A stretch of 64,000 nucleotides of DNA, taken from positions 1 to 64,000 of the forward strand of contig CAZZBM010000001.1 of assembly GCA_964652255.1 (NCBI GenBank), written 5' to 3'. Source of the stretch: CAZZBM01 sp964652255 (GTDB lineage Bacteria > Bdellovibrionota > Bacteriovoracia > Bacteriovoracales > CAZZBM01). This document shows, one piece after another, positions 55,026 through 63,843 of this stretch (the first letter of the stretch is position 1; each line of letters begins with the position of its first letter). The notes under the pieces were generated by a model, which ran no database searches, was not told the origin of the DNA, and saw only the letters and a program-made list of their open reading frames with translations. The position numbers were made by a program, and so were the translations under genes.

Positions 55026-56488
55026 AGTATTTTATCCTTTTATCTTGGTTTTTTATCTTCTATTCTTATCAAAAAAGTTTTCTTTGCAAAGAGATTAATA
55101 TCACTTTAGCTCATCATAATGATTCTCATGGTCATTATTTAGAAGATGAACAAGGTCGAGGAGGTTTTCCAAAAATAAAATCTCTTTTTAAAAAGATAAA
55201 GCCTGATCTTTATCTTCATTCTGGTGATATTAACACTGGTCCCTATGAATCTGATTTCTTTCAAGCAGAACCAGATATTTTAGCTTTAAATAATTTAGGT
55301 TTACATGCCATGACCTTAGGGAATCATGATTTTGATATCACCTTAAAGGATTTAAAAAAACAAGAAAAAAAAGCTAAGTTTCCTTTTCTTTCAGCTAACA
55401 TTGTTGATGAAAATAACAATCTTGTTTACAAGCCCTACGTTATTCTTTTTGTTAAAGGCTTAAGAGTTGCTATCATAGGTCTAACCACTGAAGAAACTCT
55501 TTTAACTTCTAATTATTTTAAAGACACTTCTTACAAAATAGAAGATCCTCTTAAGAGTCTACAAAAAATTCTTCCTGAAATTAAGAAAAAAAGTGATATT
55601 AGAATTTTACTTTCACACCTAGGCTCGGAAGAGAAAAGACCAAATATTACAAGAGATGAAGATATAGCTCAAGACTTGAAAAAAGATGATCTTCATTTTA
55701 TTTTAGGTGGACACACTAGCCAGATTTTTAAAGAACCTAAAATTATTAATGGTATTAGGATTTCTCAAGCTGGATGTTGTAACCATTTTCTTTCTTCTTT
55801 AAGTTTTACATGGTTTAAACAAGAAATTACTTTTTTTCATTATCAAATCCATTCTATTGATAAGAATATTTCTGAAGATTATTTTTTAAAAAAAAATCTT
55901 CTTACTTATCGTAAAAAATGTCTTAAACATCAAGAGATGGTTCACGGTTTGTCAAAAGTTAAAATAGAAACCACAAGAGGTGAATTAAAAAAAAAATCTC
56001 ATCCCTATGGAACTTTTATTGCTAAAAGCTTGAAACAAAAAGGTCATTTTTCTTTTATTAATGGAGGTGGAATCAGACATATTCTAAATCAAAAACCTCC
56101 CTATAATATAAGAGAAATGGAGCTTTATCAGATTTTTCCTTTTCCCAATAAGGTTTGTTCTACTAAAACTAAAGTTAAAAATTTTATTTCGTATTATAAG
56201 AAAATTCTTCTTTCAGGAAAAACTTTTCCTCACTTTAGTCATCAAATCACCTTAAGACCTGATGGTATTCATGTTGGCAACAATTTTTTTCATCATGAAG
56301 AAGATTTAGTTTTTGAAACAACAGATTTTCTCCTGGAGGGAGGAGATTACTATCCTAGGGTGACTGAACTAGATTATTTTAAAATTAATTGTTATGATAA
56401 CTTTTCCTTAAGAGATTCCTTAAGAAATTTTATTCAAAAAAATGCTATCATAGAGGAAAAACATTTAAACTATGACCTATCAATTTAA
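55019..56488 (+). CDS. 5'-nucleotidase family metallophosphatase, exported
   Basis: The start MSKYFILLSWFFIFYSYQ is a signal peptide. The phosphoesterase half has TLAHHNDSHGHYLED, LYLHSGDINTGP, TLGNHDFDITL, ILLSHLGSEE and FILGGHTSQIF. The C-terminal substrate domain has FINGGGIRHIL and LLEGGDYYPRV. The order is that of UshA-like 5'-nucleotidases, which dephosphorylate nucleotides outside the cytoplasm. 489 residues. Its end overlaps rnc by 17 nt. Confidence 0.88.
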   Translation: MSKYFILLSWFFIFYSYQKSFLCKEINITLAHHNDSHGHYLEDEQGRGGFPKIKSLFKKIKPDLYLHSGDINTGPYESDFFQAEPDILALNNLGLHAMTLGNHDFDITLKDLKKQEKKAKFPFLSANIVDENNNLVYKPYVILFVKGLRVAIIGLTTEETLLTSNYFKDTSYKIEDPLKSLQKILPEIKKKSDIRILLSHLGSEEKRPNITRDEDIAQDLKKDDLHFILGGHTSQIFKEPKIINGIRISQAGCCNHFLSSLSFTWFKQEITFFHYQIHSIDKNISEDYFLKKNLLTYRKKCLKHQEMVHGLSKVKIETTRGELKKKSHPYGTFIAKSLKQKGHFSFINGGGIRHILNQKPPYNIREMELYQIFPFPNKVCSTKTKVKNFISYYKKILLSGKTFPHFSHQITLRPDGIHVGNNFFHHEEDLVFETTDFLLEGGDYYPRVTELDYFKINCYDNFSLRDSLRNFIQKNAIIEEKHLNYDLSI

Positions 56489-57134
56489 AAATCAATTCTA
56501 TAAACAAAAAGCTCTCATACACAGATCCTATGCTCAAGAACATAAAATCCCTTATGATTATGATCGTTTAGAATTTTTAGGAGATAGTGTTTTAAAAACT
56601 GCTACTTGTGAATATTTATTTCATAAATTTAAACATCTCAAAGAAGGAGATCTTTCTAAGTGGAGAAATATTCTCTGTTCTCAAGAAGTTTACGCTAAAA
56701 TGGCTTTAAAAATGGAACTTCAAAAAAAACTCCTTCTTGGTGAAGATCATGAGCATTTAAGAACGCAAGAGAGGATTCTTTGTTGTATTTTTGAAGCCTA
56801 TTGGGGAGCTGTTTTTGTTGATAGTTCCTATGAAGAGATGAAGGAACACTTTTTAAAATTTTTTGAGCTTTTTAACCAAGAAGAAGGTCATTTTTTTGAA
56901 AAAAATCTAGAATTCTATGATCCTATTTCCACTTTTCAAGAATATATGCTAGAGACTTTAGGAACATTGCCACAATATTTGATTAAGGAAAAAAAGGGTC
57001 TTTTTTCTGGAACCCTTTCTTTTGATGGAATGACTTTTGAGAACTCGGGTTATTCTTCAAAAAAAAAGTTAATCAAATCTTTGGCACAAAAGGCTTTAGA
57101 TTATGTTAATAGTAAATCAACATCCTCAAAATAG
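56472..57134 (+). CDS. rnc: ribonuclease III
   Basis: RNase III cuts double-stranded RNA such as rRNA precursors. The signature YDRLEFLGDSVLK is near residue 30. ERILCCIFEAYWGAVFVDSSYEE holds the second metal-binding Glu region. The C-terminal dsRNA-binding domain is weak but present (DPISTFQEYMLETLGTLPQY). 220 residues. It forms the common rnc-era cluster and overlaps era by 32 nt. Confidence 0.92.
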   Translation: MTYQFKNQFYKQKALIHRSYAQEHKIPYDYDRLEFLGDSVLKTATCEYLFHKFKHLKEGDLSKWRNILCSQEVYAKMALKMELQKKLLLGEDHEHLRTQERILCCIFEAYWGAVFVDSSYEEMKEHFLKFFELFNQEEGHFFEKNLEFYDPISTFQEYMLETLGTLPQYLIKEKKGLFSGTLSFDGMTFENSGYSSKKKLIKSLAQKALDYVNSKSTSSK

Positions 57135-58038
57135 ATCTCTTACTCTTGTTGTTATTGGTCCTACTAATAGCGGTAAAAGCACTTTAATTAATTATTTAAC
57201 CCAAAATCATTTCAATCTTGTCTCACATCACCCACAAGCTACTAGAAATTCTTTTGACTCAGTAACACATATTGATAGAGTTGAACTTATTTTTAGAGAT
57301 ACTCCTGGTTTCCATGAGGGTTCAAAAGAAATTAACTTAAGAATGAAACATGAGATTGAAAAAGAACTAAACGAAGATTTTCATCTTCTTACTATTGATA
57401 GTAGTGATTATGATTTAAAAAAAATTCTTTCTTTTTTTAAAGACATTTCTTTAAAAAAATCTTGGCTTATTTTAACTAAAAAAGATTTAAATCCTTCTAT
57501 AGATGAAAAAAAAATATTAGAAGAACTTCAAACAAGCTTACCTGACCTTCATTTAGAAAAAGTTTACACTGTAGATAGAAAATCTATTGAACCCTTAAAA
57601 AAGGATCTTATAAAATTAGCTCCTTCTCATCCACATCTCTATCCAAAAGGAGATTTGTCTAATAAAAATTTAAGATTTTTTACTTCTGAATTTATTCGTG
57701 AGTCTACTATTCAATATCTTAAAGATGAAGTACCTTTTGAATTAGCTATTTTAATTGAAGAATTTAAAGAAGCTACAGATGATAAAATAGCTCATATTTA
57801 TGCTTCTATTTTAGTAAATAGGCCTGGACAAAAACTTATCATTATTGGAAAAAATGGTTCAAAAATTAAAGAGATAGGCATTCAATCAAGAAAAAAAATA
57901 GAAGAACTTCTTGGAGGACAAGTCTTTCTCTCTCTTCATGTTAAAGTTCGTCCAAAATGGTATACTAACAATAGACTCCTAGAAGAGCTTGGTCTTTTTA
58001 GGGGTAAAACATCAGCTCGAGTTTGGAGGCAAAAATAA
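57103..58038 (+). CDS. era: GTPase Era
   Basis: Era binds 16S rRNA and helps 30S assembly. G1 is IGPTNSGKSTLINYL, the G3 region is FRDTPGFHEG, and G4 is LTKKDL. The C-terminal KH domain has LIIIGKNGSKIKEIGIQSRK and VFLSLHVKVRPKWYTN. G1 differs slightly from GxPNVGKST. 311 residues. It ends in CGA-GTT-TGG-AGG, which overlaps the der start. Confidence 0.92.
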   Translation: MLIVNQHPQNRSLTLVVIGPTNSGKSTLINYLTQNHFNLVSHHPQATRNSFDSVTHIDRVELIFRDTPGFHEGSKEINLRMKHEIEKELNEDFHLLTIDSSDYDLKKILSFFKDISLKKSWLILTKKDLNPSIDEKKILEELQTSLPDLHLEKVYTVDRKSIEPLKKDLIKLAPSHPHLYPKGDLSNKNLRFFTSEFIRESTIQYLKDEVPFELAILIEEFKEATDDKIAHIYASILVNRPGQKLIIIGKNGSKIKEIGIQSRKKIEELLGGQVFLSLHVKVRPKWYTNNRLLEELGLFRGKTSARVWRQK

Positions 58039-59318
58039 AACCTATTATTTGTCTTCTTGGTCGACCTAATGTCGGCAAGAGCTCTCTTTTTAATGCTCTT
58101 ATCAAAGAAAGAATCTCCTTAATTAGTGCAAAACCTGGAACGACTCGAGATAGGCATTATGCAAACCTTCATCTTCATGAGCAACTCACTTGTACCTTAG
58201 TTGATACAGGGGGGTTTTTTGGTCCCAAAGAGGATTATTTTTCACCTTATATTCAAGAACAAGTTTTAAAAGCTTGTGAAGAAGCTCATTTAATTCTTTT
58301 TGTGGTGAATCGTGAAGAGGGACTACATCCTTTAGATCAGGATATTTTTCAATTATTAAAGAAAAAAAATCTTAATTTTTTTCTCTTAGTCAATAAATCA
58401 GATCATGCTTCCCATGAAAAAGATTTAATGGAATTTTATCGTTTTTCTGAAAAAATTTATCCTGTTTCAGCGGCTCATACAAGAGGGCTCGAAGAATTAA
58501 AAGAAGATCTCAGTAAACACTTTTCTTCTATTGAAGTTGAAGAAAAAGATCAATCAGAAAGATCTTTTCTTCTTTTAGGAAAACCTAATGTAGGAAAATC
58601 CACTTTAATGAATGCTCTTTTAAAAAAAGATCGCTCTATTGTAAGTGAAAAAGAAGGAACGACTCTAACTCCTATTAAAGAAAACCTTTTTTATAAAGAT
58701 AAAAATTACACTATCGTTGATACAGCAGGAGTAAGAAAAAGTTCTAAAAAAGAACAATCTTTGGAACAATTAGCTTTTTATGCAACCTTAAGAGCCTTAC
58801 AAGAAGTACAAGTAGTTCTTTTTCTTTTTGATGCTTCCAAAAAAGAAATTACTCATTATGAAAAAAGGCTTTTAGATCTTGTTTTAAATGAAGGAAAATC
58901 TCTTCTTTTAGTTTTTAATAAAATAGATTTAGTAGAGGATAAAAAAGATCTTCAAGAGTTGATCAACAAAGAACTACCTTGGTTAAACTTTACTGAACAA
59001 GTTTTTATTTCAGCTTTAGAGAAAAAAAACATTCAACATATCTTTTCAAAACTAGATCATATTTTTTACTCCCTAGAAAACCCTCCTTCTACTTCTCAAC
59101 TCAATAAAGTCATTGAAGAAAGTCAGCATGATTATCCTAATTTAAAACAAAAGATTTCTTATATAGTGCAAGTTAAAAAAATTCCCCCAACTTTCCTTTG
59201 TTTTTGTTCTCAACCTGAAAAGATTGAAGAAAACTTTAAAAAATTTCTTATAAATAGTTTGAGAAAAAAATTTACTTTTTCAGGAACTTCTCTTAAGCTC
59301 ATTTTTAGAAAAAAATGA
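58023..59318 (+). CDS. der: GTPase Der (EngA)
   Basis: Der has two tandem G domains and acts in 50S assembly. The first has LGRPNVGKSSLFNALI and LVDTGGFFG with NKSD. The second has LGKPNVGKSTLMNALL, IVDTAGVRK and FNKIDLV. The C-terminal KH-like domain follows. 431 residues. The TTG at 58023 is used because no ATG precedes the first P-loop. A GGAGG at 58025-58029 lies within era's last codons and could serve a slightly later non-ATG start. Confidence 0.94.
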   Translation: MEAKIKPIICLLGRPNVGKSSLFNALIKERISLISAKPGTTRDRHYANLHLHEQLTCTLVDTGGFFGPKEDYFSPYIQEQVLKACEEAHLILFVVNREEGLHPLDQDIFQLLKKKNLNFFLLVNKSDHASHEKDLMEFYRFSEKIYPVSAAHTRGLEELKEDLSKHFSSIEVEEKDQSERSFLLLGKPNVGKSTLMNALLKKDRSIVSEKEGTTLTPIKENLFYKDKNYTIVDTAGVRKSSKKEQSLEQLAFYATLRALQEVQVVLFLFDASKKEITHYEKRLLDLVLNEGKSLLLVFNKIDLVEDKKDLQELINKELPWLNFTEQVFISALEKKNIQHIFSKLDHIFYSLENPPSTSQLNKVIEESQHDYPNLKQKISYIVQVKKIPPTFLCFCSQPEKIEENFKKFLINSLRKKFTFSGTSLKLIFRKK

Positions 59319-59809
59319 CTCGACTAGTGATTCTTGGTACTATCATTGTTAATCTCATTATTTTTAGTTTATTTTTTCTTCCTTTTAAAATTTCTTATGA
59401 TTTTTCTTCCTTAGTCCATCTCAATGTTTTTTTTAATTTTACAACTATTGTTTTTATTCTTCTTGGGCTTTATTTTATTTTTAAAAAAAATAAAATTTAT
59501 CATCAATTTTTTATGTTTTTAGCCTCCTGTTCTACCCTTTTTTTTCTTCTAGGTTATGTTCTTTATCATTTAAGTTCCTATCCGGTAAAATACACAGGAT
59601 CTTATAGATCTTTTTATCTTGTTCTACTTTTAACTCATATTCTAGGTGCTTTTATTTTAACACCCTTAGCTCAAACAGTTCTTTTATCTGCTTTTTTAAA
59701 AAGATTTCAAGTTCATAAAAAAGTAGCAAGAATAACCTATCCTCTTTGGCTTTATGTAAGCTTTACTGGAATTATCACTTACTTTTTTTTACGACCTTAT
59801 TACTCATGA
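59315..59809 (+). CDS. DUF420 (YozB-like) membrane protein
   Basis: The 164-residue protein has four or five helices with conserved HQFFMFLASCSTLFFLLGYV, YLVLLLTHILGAFILTPLAQ and ITYPLWLYVSFTGIITYFFL. This resembles the DUF420 family, often linked to cytochrome oxidase maturation. No oxidase genes are in the window. It is coupled with der and the next gene by ATGA overlaps. Confidence 0.82.
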   Translation: MTRLVILGTIIVNLIIFSLFFLPFKISYDFSSLVHLNVFFNFTTIVFILLGLYFIFKKNKIYHQFFMFLASCSTLFFLLGYVLYHLSSYPVKYTGSYRSFYLVLLLTHILGAFILTPLAQTVLLSAFLKRFQVHKKVARITYPLWLYVSFTGIITYFFLRPYYS

Positions 59810-60330
59810 GAAATTTTCCCATTTTTTATGGTGAAAAAATCATTCTAAGAGAACTTAAACTTTCAGATACTCTTCATTATTTTAACTATATGACTGATCC
59901 TTCTATTCAAGTTTTTTTTTCTGATAAGCAGAAAATAAAAACACTTTCTGAAGCAAAAAAAGATTTACTTTATTGGTCTTCTCTGTTTAACAGTAAACAA
60001 GGTTGCTACTGGGCAATTACTTTTAACAATCATGAGCTTATTGGCACTATTGGCTTTCATGAAATGGTTCAGCACAGAGCAACTCTGAGTTATGATTTAA
60101 ATCCATTGTACTGGAATCAAAAGATTATGAGTGAAGCTCTTGACCTTCTTCTTAAAGAAGGTCTCTCTTTGTTTCAAATAAAAAGAATTCAAGCCACAGT
60201 AGCAGTTTTTAACAAAGCTTCTATTGCTTTGTTAGAAAAACATTTCTTTAAAAGAGAGGGCTTACTCTTTTCCTATGAAAAAATCAATGATGTGTTTGTT
60301 GATTATTATCTTTACTCTTTTTTGACTTAA
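59806..60330 (+). CDS. GNAT acetyltransferase (RimJ/RimL type)
   Basis: The start is ATG 59806, overlapping the DUF420 stop (ATGA), giving MRNFPIFYGEKIILREL. A longer frame from 59746 lies over the DUF420 gene. Motif A-like HELIGTIGFHEMVQHRATLSYDLNPLYWNQ and the later RIQATVAVFNKASIALLEK (the NxxSxxLLEK motif) fit the RimJ/RimL group that acetylates N-termini. About 174 residues. Confidence 0.88.
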   Translation: MRNFPIFYGEKIILRELKLSDTLHYFNYMTDPSIQVFFSDKQKIKTLSEAKKDLLYWSSLFNSKQGCYWAITFNNHELIGTIGFHEMVQHRATLSYDLNPLYWNQKIMSEALDLLLKEGLSLFQIKRIQATVAVFNKASIALLEKHFFKREGLLFSYEKINDVFVDYYLYSFLT

Positions 60331-60877
60331 AACAATCCCAGCTATGTTCATCTATAATTCCTATAGCTTGCAAATAAGCATAAATAATAGTTGAACCTAC
60401 AAAATTCATTCCTCTTTTTTTTAAATCTTTAGAAATTCTCTCTGAAAGTTCATTTTTACTAATAACATCCATCATAGTCTTTGGACGATTTACTATAATT
60501 TTATAATCAGTAAAAGACCAAATATAATGACTAAAACTTTGAAATTCCTTTTGAATTGTAAGAAAAACTCTAGCATTATCTCTCACAGAATAGATTTTTA
60601 AAGGATGTCTAATAAGACCTTCTTTTTCTAATAATTTTTTTAGTTCTTGATCTTTCATTTGAGCCACTTTTTTAGGATCAAATTTTTTAAAAGCTTTTTG
60701 ATAATTTTTTCTTTTTTTTAAGACTGTATACCAACTTAATCCTGCTTGAGCTCCTTCTAAAATAAGCATTTCAAAGAGAAGTTGATCATTGTAAACTGGG
60801 ACTCCCCATTCTTCATCATGATATTGAATATAATCTTTTTTATCTAAAGGAAGCCAAAAACATCGTTTTAAAGTCAT
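60284..60877 (-). CDS. tag: 3-methyladenine DNA glycosylase I
   Basis: Tag removes 3-methyladenine from DNA. ATG 60877 gives MTLKRCFWLPLD. The zinc ligands are visible: Cys in KRCFW, His in YIQYHDEEWGVP, and His and Cys in DEHSWDCF. LILEGAQAGLSWYTVLKKR is the base-binding motif. The longer frame to 60946 adds 23 residues and is not supported. About 197 residues. It overlaps the end of the acetyltransferase gene by 47 nt. Confidence 0.93.
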   Translation of the reverse strand: MTLKRCFWLPLDKKDYIQYHDEEWGVPVYNDQLLFEMLILEGAQAGLSWYTVLKKRKNYQKAFKKFDPKKVAQMKDQELKKLLEKEGLIRHPLKIYSVRDNARVFLTIQKEFQSFSHYIWSFTDYKIIVNRPKTMMDVISKNELSERISKDLKKRGMNFVGSTIIYAYLQAIGIIDEHSWDCFKSKKSKDNNQQTHH

Positions 60878-60940
60878 ATCTATTATTAATCTATTTTGAG
60901 GATATAAAGCAATGCTCTTAAAAAACTGATATGTTTTTCT

Positions 60941-61357
60941 ATGCATAAATTTTTATTATTTTTAGCTTTATTAGTTCAGTCTTGCAGTGATTTTCATGAT
61001 TTCAACCAATCTTCATCTAATTCTTCATCTTCTTTATCGGGACCCACAGGAAAAGTATTAGATATTTTAGATTCTTGTACAATTAGTCCTATTAATGAGT
61101 ATCATGTTGATCTTGTCTGTGAAGGTTCTTTTGAAGGTATTTATGAAGACTGGGCAGATGTCTATAGATATTACACAGGAGAAGACTGTCCTTTTAATGC
61201 AACAATTTGGAATATGCCAGAAACTGAAATCTTCAATGCAAGCACTTATACTAGTTCAGGTATTGTTCTTGAGATTCACAATTGTTTCGTAGCTCTTTGC
61301 AACAATGAAGATTGTTCTGATTTTATGACGAATAGTGTCCTAATTACCAGTGACTAA
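60941..61357 (+). CDS. small lipoprotein
   Basis: The signal MHKFLLFLALLVQSC ends in a lipobox Cys and is followed by a Ser/Asn-rich linker (SSSNSSSSLSGP). The mature part of about 100 residues has several Cys (DSCTISP, LVCEGS, EDCPFNA, CFVALCNNEDC), probably paired. No family is recognised. Divergent from tag. Confidence 0.6.
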   Translation: MHKFLLFLALLVQSCSDFHDFNQSSSNSSSSLSGPTGKVLDILDSCTISPINEYHVDLVCEGSFEGIYEDWADVYRYYTGEDCPFNATIWNMPETEIFNASTYTSSGIVLEIHNCFVALCNNEDCSDFMTNSVLITSD

Positions 61358-61633
61358 AATTCATGATATTCCTTTGATGTTTGATAAAATTCAGCTAAAT
61401 ATTTATTAATTTTTTTTTTATTTAAATAACCGATAAAATTTTTATGAGATTATTATTTTTAGCTTTATTAACTCAATATTATTAAAACTTTTAGATTTAA
61501 TTTCAATAAAGTTACCCTTTTTTATAAGAACATCAATTCTTAAATAAATTCTTTTTCATATAAAAACAGCTTCAAAAATAACATTAACTTTATAAAAAAA
61601 AGAATTCTTTTATAATTAAAAAATAGATAGATT
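61358..61633. other. intergenic stretch with gene remnants
   Basis: This 276-nt AT-rich stretch holds no intact gene. It contains a nuclease-like remnant on the minus strand (61444-61590). On the plus strand there is a 21-nt copy of the signal-peptide region of the preceding lipoprotein gene (60953-60973 equals 61450-61470). Confidence 0.6.
61444..61590 (-). pseudogene. PD-(D/E)XK nuclease-like remnant
   Basis: The minus strand reads VNVIFEAVFI, then TGA, then KRIYLRIDVLIKKGN and FIEIKSKSFN. The F-E-A-x-F ... R-x-D-V-L ... E-I-K pattern is that of PD-(D/E)XK nucleases. It is similar to the DUF2779-type proteins common in mollicutes. The TGA falls where Trp or Tyr would fit. Only about 45 residues remain, with no start. 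Confidence 0.45.
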
Positions 61634-62923
61634 TCAATTTTTTACATTAAAGTTATTTTTATTTTTTTTAAGATTTAACAATCCTGCAATTTCTAATGTT
61701 TTTATAATTTTAACAGCTATAGCTCTTACAACTGGTACTGTGACAGAGTTACCAAATTGTTTATATGCTTGGGAATCAGACACGGGAATAATAAAATCAT
61801 CTGGAAAACCTTGAATCTTAGCAGCTTCTCTAGGAGTAAGTTTTCTAGGATTTTTTCTTATATCACTTTGATCAATTAAAATTTCACTACCATCCTTATA
61901 ATACCTTGCACTTATGGTGTTGGTATATTCACTATTTTTATTAAATAAGGAATATCCAAAACCATTACCTTTTTTTTGATGATGTTTTTTTCTTAACTGA
62001 TGTCCTAACCATAGTTTATCACTTAAAGTATATTTGCTATCTACTTTTCTATTCTCTTCTAAGATATTCCCTAGATTAGTTTTAATTTTATAGGGCTCAG
62101 GAAATTTAAAATAAGTTTCAAAATCAAACTTTTCAGGAAATTGATTCTTATCAAATCCTATAATATAAATTCTTTCTCTCTTCTGAGGAACGCCAAAATC
62201 ATTCGATTTTAAAACTTTATAATCTACCCAATAATTTAATTTTTCTTTTAAAGCTTCCTTCGCTTCCTTTGATATATTCATTTTTTGAATTTCTTTTTTA
62301 TTAACATGAGCAGATCCAGTTAAGATCTCTAAAATTATTTTCAATGTTTTTCCCTGATCATGAGTTTTTATTTGTTTTACATTCTCTAAAAGAAAAACTT
62401 TTGGTCGTTTATGAACTAATATTTTTTGAATTTCAAAGAACAAGGTTCCTCTTGTATCTTTAAAACCTTGTTTCAAACCAGCTTGACTAAAAGCCTGACA
62501 AGGAAAACCTGCAAGGAGAATATCATGCACTGGAATATCTTTCATATCTATCTTTGTAATATCACCATGAGGCTCATGACCAAAATTAATTTTATATGTT
62601 TTTTGTGCAAACTTATCCCATTCTGAGGTAAAAGAACAATATCCACCAAGTTCTTGAAAAGGGATTCTAATTCCTCCAATTCCTGCAAACAAATCAATAA
62701 AAGAAAATTTATAAAAATCTTCTTTATTTTGATAATAAGGACATATAGGAGAAAAATTTTTTATTAAATCTATATAAAATTTACCAGCCTGATGATCTCC
62801 TTTTTCCCAAGACCGAATCTGACGATCACCTTTTAAACCTAACCCAATAGCATCCCCTAGTTCTTTTTGAGTTAAACCAAGATTTTTACGTTTTTCAAAT
62901 AAATACTTTGCAAAATTTTTCAT
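61634..62923 (-). CDS. DNA (cytosine-5) methyltransferase with N-terminal HTH
   Basis: Residues about 1-55 are an XRE-type helix-turn-helix (RKNLGLTQKELGDAIGLG, RQIRSWEKGDH). The methyltransferase follows: FSFIDLFAGIGGIRIPFQ (I), LLAGFPCQAFSQAGLKQG with the catalytic Cys (IV), VFLLENVKQ (VI), GVPQKRERIYIIGF (VIII), RKLTPREAAKIQGFP (IX) and YKQFGNSVTVPVVRAIA (X). 429 residues, intact. AGGA lies 7 nt before ATG. It is paired with the divergent endonuclease. The HTH probably allows self-regulation, as known for fused methyltransferases. Confidence 0.93.
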   Translation of the reverse strand: MKNFAKYLFEKRKNLGLTQKELGDAIGLGLKGDRQIRSWEKGDHQAGKFYIDLIKNFSPICPYYQNKEDFYKFSFIDLFAGIGGIRIPFQELGGYCSFTSEWDKFAQKTYKINFGHEPHGDITKIDMKDIPVHDILLAGFPCQAFSQAGLKQGFKDTRGTLFFEIQKILVHKRPKVFLLENVKQIKTHDQGKTLKIILEILTGSAHVNKKEIQKMNISKEAKEALKEKLNYWVDYKVLKSNDFGVPQKRERIYIIGFDKNQFPEKFDFETYFKFPEPYKIKTNLGNILEENRKVDSKYTLSDKLWLGHQLRKKHHQKKGNGFGYSLFNKNSEYTNTISARYYKDGSEILIDQSDIRKNPRKLTPREAAKIQGFPDDFIIPVSDSQAYKQFGNSVTVPVVRAIAVKIIKTLEIAGLLNLKKNKNNFNVKN

Positions 62924-62944
62924 TGATTTATCCTGTTTTTTACC

Positions 62945-63007
62945 CTGATATAATATTATTCTAAAAATTGTTTGTAAAGTTTTAATTATTTTTTTAGCTG
63001 ATATAAT
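62945..63007. promoter_or_regulatory. direct repeats and promoter-like boxes between methyltransferase and endonuclease
   Basis: CTGATATAAT occurs at 62945-62954 and again at 62998-63007. The second copy contains TATAAT, a good -10 box, 9 nt before the endonuclease ATG, so the leader would be very short. The first copy lies just upstream of the methyltransferase. They could be binding sites for the methyltransferase's HTH (inference). Confidence 0.45.
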
Positions 63008-63016
63008 TAAAATTAT

Positions 63017-63778
63017 ATGAACTTGAGAAATAAAATTTTTCAGAAAAAAGTTGTTTCTTTGTTTAATAAAAATATAAAAGGTAAATTTTTTTTAAAAAAA
63101 AGATCTCACTGGGGGGAAGAAGGGCATTGGTTAGAAAAACAAATTGGCATACTCCCTAACTCAAAAAATCAACCTGACATTTATGGTTTTGAAATGAAAA
63201 GTCAAACATCTTCTAAAACAACTTTCGGAGATTGGTCTGCTTCTTATTATATCTTTAAAAATAAAAAAAATTTTAAATCTAATTTAACACGTAACGAATT
63301 TCTTAGAATTTTTGGAAAATTAAATCAAAAAAAAGGAAGATTTTCTTGGTCAGGAGAACCAATTCCAAAGATAAATTCTTTTAGTAATTTTGGACAAATT
63401 TTAAAAATAAGAGATGATTATTCTTTAGTTATATTATATTTTTATACTAAAGATCAAAGATCTGATAAAAAATCAATTGTACCAAGAAAATATCAAAAAA
63501 ATAATCTTATTCTGGCTAAGTGGACTTACTCTGATTTAAAAAATAAAGTAGAAAGAAAATTCAATCAACGTGGATGGTTTAAATGCATCAAAGACAATAG
63601 AGGTGTTTATCAAAATATTGTTTTTGGTGCTCCTTTAAATATACAAAAATGGCTCTATTTTGTTTCAACTGGTGATATTTTTTTTGATAGTGGTATGTAC
63701 CAAGGTAACAATAGAAATTATTCTCATTGGAGAGCAAAAAATTCATTTTGGAAAAAACTAATTATAAAAAAATATTAA
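63017..63778 (+). CDS. type II restriction endonuclease (PD-(D/E)XK, possibly LlaMI/ScrFI-like)
   Basis: The 253-residue protein has EEGHWLEKQIGILPNSKN, QPDIYGFEMKSQTSSKTTF (PD...E-x-K core) and FGDWSASYYIF. Close linkage with a 5mC methyltransferase makes a restriction enzyme the obvious role. I recall the GHWLE...PDIxGxEMKS layout from LlaMI/ScrFI-type enzymes (CCNGG), but the target site here is not known. It is divergent from the methyltransferase with a 93-nt shared regulatory gap. Confidence 0.82.
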   Translation: MNLRNKIFQKKVVSLFNKNIKGKFFLKKRSHWGEEGHWLEKQIGILPNSKNQPDIYGFEMKSQTSSKTTFGDWSASYYIFKNKKNFKSNLTRNEFLRIFGKLNQKKGRFSWSGEPIPKINSFSNFGQILKIRDDYSLVILYFYTKDQRSDKKSIVPRKYQKNNLILAKWTYSDLKNKVERKFNQRGWFKCIKDNRGVYQNIVFGAPLNIQKWLYFVSTGDIFFDSGMYQGNNRNYSHWRAKNSFWKKLIIKKY

Positions 63779-63843
63779 AAATCTATTTAATCAAAATACT
63801 AATCTATTTCTAAATACAATTAGACTCTTAAATTCATAAAGAT

